A program made the position numbers and the translations under genes. DNA of 9,055 bases from Euryarchaeota archaeon UBA39 (GTDB taxonomy: Archaea > Thermoplasmatota > Poseidoniia > Poseidoniales > Thalassarchaeaceae), in contig DAQW01000112.1 in assembly GCA_002503045.1 (NCBI GenBank), positions 3,856 to 12,910 on the forward strand. Direction: 5' to 3'. The stretch's first letter is position 1. Every line of letters begins with the position of its first letter. Shown here in pieces: positions 5,182 through 9,055 of the stretch. The notes under the pieces were generated by a model that was given only the letters and a program-made list of their open reading frames with translations, had not been told where the DNA came from and did not search any database.

Positions 5182-6968
5182 TGTTCCACCTCCTTCAATT
5201 TCTCATCAATAAGATTAGCATAGATTCTAGCACGAGGAGGCAGCCCATCGCTATAGGCTACAGAATGTACTTTTGTTACAATATCATTTGGAATTTCTCT
5301 TCTCAAAATTCCATACATTTGTCCATCACGATTAATCTCAAGAACAACAGTTGTCTTATGTCTCCGGATAAATTCTTCAACCTTAGAATGGAATGGTAAT
5401 GCTCGGATTCGACACTGATTGACCTTGTGCCCCATTCCTAAAAGGATATCATCAATTTCCTGAATTGAGTTTTCCATACTTCCAAGATATATCACTCCAA
5501 TATCTGCGTCTTCCTCTTCCCGCATCAATGGTTCAGGCAATAAATCCCTAGAATTTTCAATTTTCATTTTCAATCTGGCCATTAAATTATGGTAATCATC
5601 TGGCTTTTCAGAATATACACCCATTGGATTATGGCCGGTACCTCGGTAAAGAATTGGGTCCATACCTGATCCTGGAAGTGTTCGATATGGAATGCCATCT
5701 CCATCTACATCTAGATACCTACCAAAAGTTTCGAAGGCTTCAAACACATCCTTTTCTCGTACAACTTTCCCTCTATCCATTGGTTTGTCTGGATATTCAA
5801 ACCCATTACATGCCCATTTATTCATTCCAAGATCTAGATCACTTAGACCAAAAATTGGAGTTTGAAAGCGTTCTGCGCAATCAAATGCAACCCATCCAAA
5901 TTCAAAGCATTCTTCGACAGTTCCAGGGATAAGGACAATATGTTGTGTATCACCATGACTCCCTTCGTATAACATCGCAATATCGGATTGTTGAGTCCTA
6001 GTTGGGAGACCTGTTGATGGACCAACTCTATTTACGTCCCAGAAAACAGATGGGACTTCTGCAAAATATGCCAACCCAATGAATTCCTGCATCAGAGAAA
6101 TGCCCGGCCCAGAAGTTGCGGTCATCCCTCTTCCTCCAGCCCAACCAGCACCAATCACCATTCCAGCAGCTGCAAGTTCATCTTCAGCCTGAATAACTGC
6201 AAGATTGGTTTTCCCATCTTCATCTGTTCTTAATCTGGGGATATAAGCAATTATTCCTTCAGCAATTGAAGATGATGGAGTGATTGGATACCATGCCAAC
6301 ATCTGACAACCCCCGTAAATCGAACCTAGAGCAACAGCTTCGTTACCTTCAATGAAGAATTGGGCGCTTGTTTTATCTCGTTTTTCAACAATGAATGGAT
6401 CACTTTTCGTTAAATTTTCAGAACAATAATCCCTTCCGGATTGCAATGCTTGAATGTTCAATTCAATCGCTGAAGTCTTGCCTTTAAATTGTTTAGAAAC
6501 CGCATCCTCTAAGCATTTTTGGTCTATACTCAGTAATTCTGCAACAACTCCAACATAGATGATATTTGTAACCAATTTAGCCAACTTCGGGTTTATTTTT
6601 CGCGCCAATGAAGTCATAGGAACTGGATATGAAACGATATCCTCTCGTTCTACAGTTTTATTTTTTGTATCGCTATTCCAAACTACTACAGAACCCGGTT
6701 CTAAAGCGTCTAAATCTTCTTCCCATGTTGCTGGATTGACAAGAATTTGGATATGTGTTCTATCACCTGGGGCTTGATATCCGTTGTCTGAGAGGCGAAG
6801 GATATACCATGTGGGCAATCCAGAGATGTTCGATGGAAACAGATTTTTCCCACTTACAGGAACTCCCATTTCAAACAATGAGTCAAGAAGAATTAGATTC
6901 GCTGATTGAGATCCAGTCCCATTCGCCGTGGCGATGTTCAAGGTAAAATCATTGACGATAGCATCCAT
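5178..6968 (-). CDS. korA: 2-oxoacid (2-oxoglutarate):ferredoxin oxidoreductase, fused gamma-alpha subunit
   Basis: A 596-residue protein with two parts. Residues about 10-185 are the POR gamma domain: GTGSQSAN at 17-24 and NLFPSNISGLPTWYILRLS at 42-60. Residues about 200-595 are the alpha subunit, with the pyrimidine-binding domain and the swivel/CoA domain. Seen motifs are GNEAVALGSIYGGC (208-221), the family signature YPITPSSSIAE (227-237), AEDELAAAGM (261-270), TSGPGISLMQE (285-295) and NRVGPSTGLPTRTQQSD (313-329). VDGDGIPYRTLPG (421-433) is common in this alpha family. The gamma-alpha fusion defines the two-subunit type found in halophilic archaea, Sulfolobus and some aerobic bacteria. 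The ATG at 6968 is the first start in frame, with only a weak upstream GCAGG. Its TGA overlaps the korB TTG, so the two form an operon. It is transcribed divergently from the cyclophilin-aconitase pair and would supply the 2-oxoglutarate to succinyl-CoA step of an oxidative TCA cycle. Confidence 0.95.
   Translation of the reverse strand: MDAIVNDFTLNIATANGTGSQSANLILLDSLFEMGVPVSGKNLFPSNISGLPTWYILRLSDNGYQAPGDRTHIQILVNPATWEEDLDALEPGSVVVWNSDTKNKTVEREDIVSYPVPMTSLARKINPKLAKLVTNIIYVGVVAELLSIDQKCLEDAVSKQFKGKTSAIELNIQALQSGRDYCSENLTKSDPFIVEKRDKTSAQFFIEGNEAVALGSIYGGCQMLAWYPITPSSSIAEGIIAYIPRLRTDEDGKTNLAVIQAEDELAAAGMVIGAGWAGGRGMTATSGPGISLMQEFIGLAYFAEVPSVFWDVNRVGPSTGLPTRTQQSDIAMLYEGSHGDTQHIVLIPGTVEECFEFGWVAFDCAERFQTPIFGLSDLDLGMNKWACNGFEYPDKPMDRGKVVREKDVFEAFETFGRYLDVDGDGIPYRTLPGSGMDPILYRGTGHNPMGVYSEKPDDYHNLMARLKMKIENSRDLLPEPLMREEEDADIGVIYLGSMENSIQEIDDILLGMGHKVNQCRIRALPFHSKVEEFIRRHKTTVVLEINRDGQMYGILRREIPNDIVTKVHSVAYSDGLPPRARIYANLIDEKLKEVEH
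5186..5195 (-). promoter_or_regulatory. strong Shine-Dalgarno site that fixes the TTG start of korB
   Basis: The minus-strand sequence AAGGAGGTGG lies within the last codons of korA and ends close to the TTG start at 5181. The GGAGGTG core is fully complementary to the usual 3' end of 16S rRNA. Its quality and spacing show that the non-ATG start is used and that korB translation is coupled to korA. Confidence 0.75.
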
Positions 6969-7105
6969 ATGGCTACAACCTGCCTGTGTGTGTCGGTGCG
7001 AGGGGGCTTATGACTTAGCCTTTCGGACTTGAAGGGTGTTTAGGAATATAGTAGAGGTTCCTTCTATCCGTTGCCGTTTTGAAGGTCAGACGTTTCCGGA
7101 GGGTC
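6969..7105. promoter_or_regulatory. shared divergent promoter region between korA and the cyclophilin gene
   Basis: This 137-nt gap must hold promoters for both directions. The clearest TATA-like element is GGAATATAG at 7043-7051. Read on the plus strand it would place a transcript start near 7075, about 30 nt before the cyclophilin ATG. Read on the minus strand as CTATATTCC, it would give korA a leader of about 50 nt. The korA-proximal part (6975-7015) is G+C-rich with a short TGTGTGTG run and no evident box. Which gene owns the element cannot be decided here. Confidence 0.35.
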
Positions 7106-8152
7106 ATGCCGACTCCATCAGAAGTCAAGGATGCTTGGGAAAAAGCGAAGGAGTCTATCGATTCCAGTGATTATGAAGCAGCATTGGGGGCCCTCAGAAC
7201 AGTTTGGGACACTCATGCAAAGGAAGCAGATGTTCACCAAACCTGGAGTTTAGTCGCAGATGCTGAAGGAATAAAGGCAACATCTACCGGTCGTGCTGGC
7301 GATTATCGTAAATCAATAAAACACTACGAAAAGGCATTGGATAAAGGCGCTGGAAAGGAAGTTCGTCGAAGAATGAACCGTCTTAGAACTGAGATGGATG
7401 AGCGAGGAATTGGAATGGGAGGCTTCCGACTTGTAGATGACGGGTCTCCTACCATCTACGGAATTTTTGCAATTGTTGCAGTAGGGATGTTGTTACTTGT
7501 TTCCTTACGATATTCTGACGAGGGATTGAATTTATCTTCATTATTCAACAATGATGATGACACAGGGCAAGCAAATTACACTGGATCAGATATGGCTCAG
7601 TTGACAATTTCATATGTTCCTCAAGGTAGTTCTTCTCAAGAGACAGTAGTTGTTATGCTTGCTCTTAATCGAGATGCTGCTCCGATTCATGTAGATAATT
7701 TCGTCAAGTTAGCACAGAGAGGAGATTATGATAATACTCCATTCCATCGAGTAATTGATGATTTCATGATTCAGGGTGGTGACTTTACCAATGGAGATGG
7801 AACTGGAGGTCATGGTGCGCAATTCTATGGCTACTGTGATGGGACTCAGACTACAGAAGATTGTCCAAATCCTACGAGTTACACTATTCCCGATGAGGCA
7901 GATAATGGACTCCTTCACCAACCATGTACTATCTCTATGGCAAAGACTAGTCAACCAAATACAGGGGGGAGTCAATTCTTCCTTATACCTCAAGATAGTA
8001 CTCCAGATTGGTTAGATGGACAGCATACAGTCTTCGGACAAATTACTAGTGGATGTTCTTTCATTACCAGCATCAGTGAAGTAGAGACTGGAGGGCAACA
8101 AGGTTCCACTCCAGTTAATGCAGTCACATTGGAAAGCGTAATAATTTCTTGA
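7106..8152 (+). CDS. membrane-anchored cyclophilin-type peptidyl-prolyl cis-trans isomerase with TPR-like N-terminus
   Basis: A 348-residue protein in three parts. Residues 5-100 are charged and helical, with SDYEAALGAL and DYRKSIKHYEKAL resembling two TPR helix pairs. Residues about 116-135 form one membrane helix. A low-complexity, aspartate/asparagine-rich linker (141-163) leads to a cyclophilin domain at about 165-348. That domain has FHRVIDDFMIQGGDF (213-227, including R215, F220 and Q223), SMAKTSQPNTGGSQFF (277-292) and DGQHTVFGQI (304-313), where H307 takes the place of the usual aromatic residue. With arginines and charge before the helix and an acidic linker after it, the isomerase domain should face outside. 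Four cysteines (C244, C253, C274, C317) lie only in that domain and could form disulfides. The ATG at 7106 has GGAGGG two to three bases upstream, which is close. The frame extends to a TTG at 7079, but those nine arginine-rich residues are less likely. It precedes aconitase by 46 nt on the same strand. It probably folds exported proteins. Confidence 0.93.
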   Translation: MPTPSEVKDAWEKAKESIDSSDYEAALGALRTVWDTHAKEADVHQTWSLVADAEGIKATSTGRAGDYRKSIKHYEKALDKGAGKEVRRRMNRLRTEMDERGIGMGGFRLVDDGSPTIYGIFAIVAVGMLLLVSLRYSDEGLNLSSLFNNDDDTGQANYTGSDMAQLTISYVPQGSSSQETVVVMLALNRDAAPIHVDNFVKLAQRGDYDNTPFHRVIDDFMIQGGDFTNGDGTGGHGAQFYGYCDGTQTTEDCPNPTSYTIPDEADNGLLHQPCTISMAKTSQPNTGGSQFFLIPQDSTPDWLDGQHTVFGQITSGCSFITSISEVETGGQQGSTPVNAVTLESVIIS

Positions 8153-8167
8153 GTCAGGTTGATGGAC

Positions 8168-8187
8168 GATATATTTCTCCATAGGAG
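8168..8187 (+). promoter_or_regulatory. TATA-like element and Shine-Dalgarno candidate for acnA
   Basis: The 46-nt gap before aconitase holds GATATATTT (8168-8176), centred about 27 bases before the ATG, which would fit a leaderless transcript. It also holds AGGAG (8183-8187), 11 bases before the ATG, which would fit translation from a read-through transcript of the cyclophilin gene. The two readings imply different transcript starts, and both could be used. Confidence 0.3.
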
Positions 8188-8198
8188 TTGTTGGTGCC

Positions 8199-9055
8199 AT
8201 GACTTCCTCAAATCCGTTTGATTCTATTCGTGAATTTGAGACTAGTTCTGGTGAGTCAGCATCGTTTGCATCCCTCTATACGTTAGAAGAAAATGGAGAC
8301 ACAATCTTATCTTCATTGCCTTATAGTATTCGAATTTTGTTGGAAGCAGCATTGCGAAAATGCGATGGGTTCTTGGTTACAGAAGATGATGTTAAGAGAA
8401 TCGCATCTTGGAGTCCTACACAGTCTCCTGCAGAAATCCCATTCATGCCAAGCAGAGTAATCTTACAGGACTTTACGGGGGTTCCAGCAGTAGTTGACAT
8501 TGCTGCGTTAAGAGATGCGATGGTAGCTTTGGGTGGCGATCCTTCCAAGGTAAACCCCCAAGTTCCAGTAGATTTAGTGATTGATCATAGCGTCCAAGTT
8601 GATATTTCAGGGTTGTTTCCGGATGCTCGAGAGAGAAATTTAGAGATTGAATATCACCGAAATATGGAACGTTATCAATTCTTGAAGTGGGGGCAACAAT
8701 CTCTCGATAACTTCCGCGCAGTGCCACCTGGGAGGGGAATTGTTCACCAAGTAAATCTCGAATGGTTAGCCAGTGTAGCACGTGAAGACTCGGGAATGTG
8801 GTTAATGGATTCTTTAGTTGGAACAGATAGTCATACTACGATGATCAATGGTCTTGGAGTTTTAGGATGGGGTGTAGGTGGAATTGAAGCTGAGGCAGTA
8901 ATGCTCGGCCAGCCAATTTACATGTTACTTCCCGAAGTAGTTGGTTTCGAATTGAGAGGGGAACTTAGAGCAGGAGTTACTGCTACAGATATGACACTAA
9001 GAATTGTTGAGATGTTAAGAGAACATGGCGTTGTTGGAAAGTTTGTAGAATTCTA
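8199..9055 (+). CDS. acnA: aconitate hydratase, AcnA/IRP1 type (C-terminus cut by window edge)
   Basis: The first 285 codons of aconitase, which isomerises citrate to isocitrate through cis-aconitate in the TCA cycle, are present; the frame is open at the right edge. The family usually has about 900 residues, so roughly one third is seen. Diagnostic segments are LPYSIRILLEAALRKCDGF near the N-terminus, PFMPSRVILQDFTGVPAVVD, then VDLVIDHSVQVD, NMERYQFLKWGQQSLDNF and PPGRGIVHQVNLEWLA. DSLVGTDSHTTMINGLG carries the active-site Asp-Ser-His, and GWGVGGIEAEAVMLGQP follows. This order and the SIR and QDFTGVP motifs are those of the AcnA/IRP1 branch rather than AcnB or mitochondrial type. The three cysteines that bind the 4Fe-4S cluster lie in the part outside the window. 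The ATG at 8199 is the first start in frame. It sits close downstream of the cyclophilin gene and divergent from korAB, another TCA-cycle operon. Confidence 0.96.
   Translation, partial: MTSSNPFDSIREFETSSGESASFASLYTLEENGDTILSSLPYSIRILLEAALRKCDGFLVTEDDVKRIASWSPTQSPAEIPFMPSRVILQDFTGVPAVVDIAALRDAMVALGGDPSKVNPQVPVDLVIDHSVQVDISGLFPDARERNLEIEYHRNMERYQFLKWGQQSLDNFRAVPPGRGIVHQVNLEWLASVAREDSGMWLMDSLVGTDSHTTMINGLGVLGWGVGGIEAEAVMLGQPIYMLLPEVVGFELRGELRAGVTATDMTLRIVEMLREHGVVGKFVEF

Noticed and set aside
5660..5710. EF-hand-like DVDGDGI segment in KorA
   Set aside because: This segment, followed by PYRTLPG, is a usual part of the 2-oxoacid oxidoreductase alpha subunit and is not evidence of a separate calcium-binding domain.
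8321..8781. Minus-strand open frames within the aconitase region
   Set aside because: They are antisense to well-conserved aconitase motifs and have no supporting signals.
1..9055. CRISPR arrays, insertion sequences, toxin-antitoxin or phage genes
   Set aside because: No spaced direct repeats, terminal inverted repeats, transposase motifs or matching small gene pairs were seen. Nearly all bases are accounted for by housekeeping-type genes.

Overview
The window looks like chromosomal DNA of a heterotrophic archaeon. The best guess is a marine Thermoplasmatota lineage such as Marine Group II/III (Poseidoniia), but this is inference from gene content, not a database match. The evidence is a tRNA-Gln of archaeal form (A1-U72 acceptor end, A73 discriminator, no encoded CCA), a two-subunit 2-oxoacid:ferredoxin oxidoreductase with a fused gamma-alpha subunit, TATA-like boxes about 26 nt upstream of likely transcript starts, and dense packing at roughly 40% G+C. 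Some starts also have Shine-Dalgarno sites.

Layout from left to right. (1) Minus strand, 1-2894: a DHA1-type MFS exporter is followed after 36 nt by a large protein that joins a NUDIX domain, a metallo-beta-lactamase fold and a winged helix. This last gene is cut by the left edge of the window. (2) Plus strand, 2940-4021: an aldo/keto reductase and a small single-pass membrane protein overlap by 4 nt (ATGA). (3) Minus strand, 4019-6968: korA (fused gamma-alpha) and korB (beta) of 2-oxoacid:ferredoxin oxidoreductase overlap by 4 nt at a TTG start with a very strong Shine-Dalgarno site. A tRNA-Gln(CTG) gene lies downstream, and its 3' end covers the stop codon of the small membrane protein on the other strand. 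(4) Plus strand, 7106-9055: a membrane-anchored cyclophilin with a helical, TPR-like cytoplasmic N-terminus is followed by aconitase (acnA), which is cut by the right edge.

Functionally, aconitase and the 2-oxoglutarate-type KorAB are both oxidative TCA-cycle steps, transcribed divergently from the two sides of the cyclophilin gene. The MFS exporter, NUDIX-MBL fusion and aldo/keto reductase could form a small detoxification or metabolite-repair neighbourhood, but their substrates cannot be read from the sequence. There is no CRISPR array, insertion sequence, phage gene or obvious defence island. No gene-free stretch exceeds 140 bases. I do not see an exciting new multi-gene system. The most notable items are the NUDIX-MBL-winged-helix fusion, the cytoplasmic-helix/transmembrane/extracytoplasmic-cyclophilin protein, the small coupled membrane protein, and the tRNA overlapping a stop codon.
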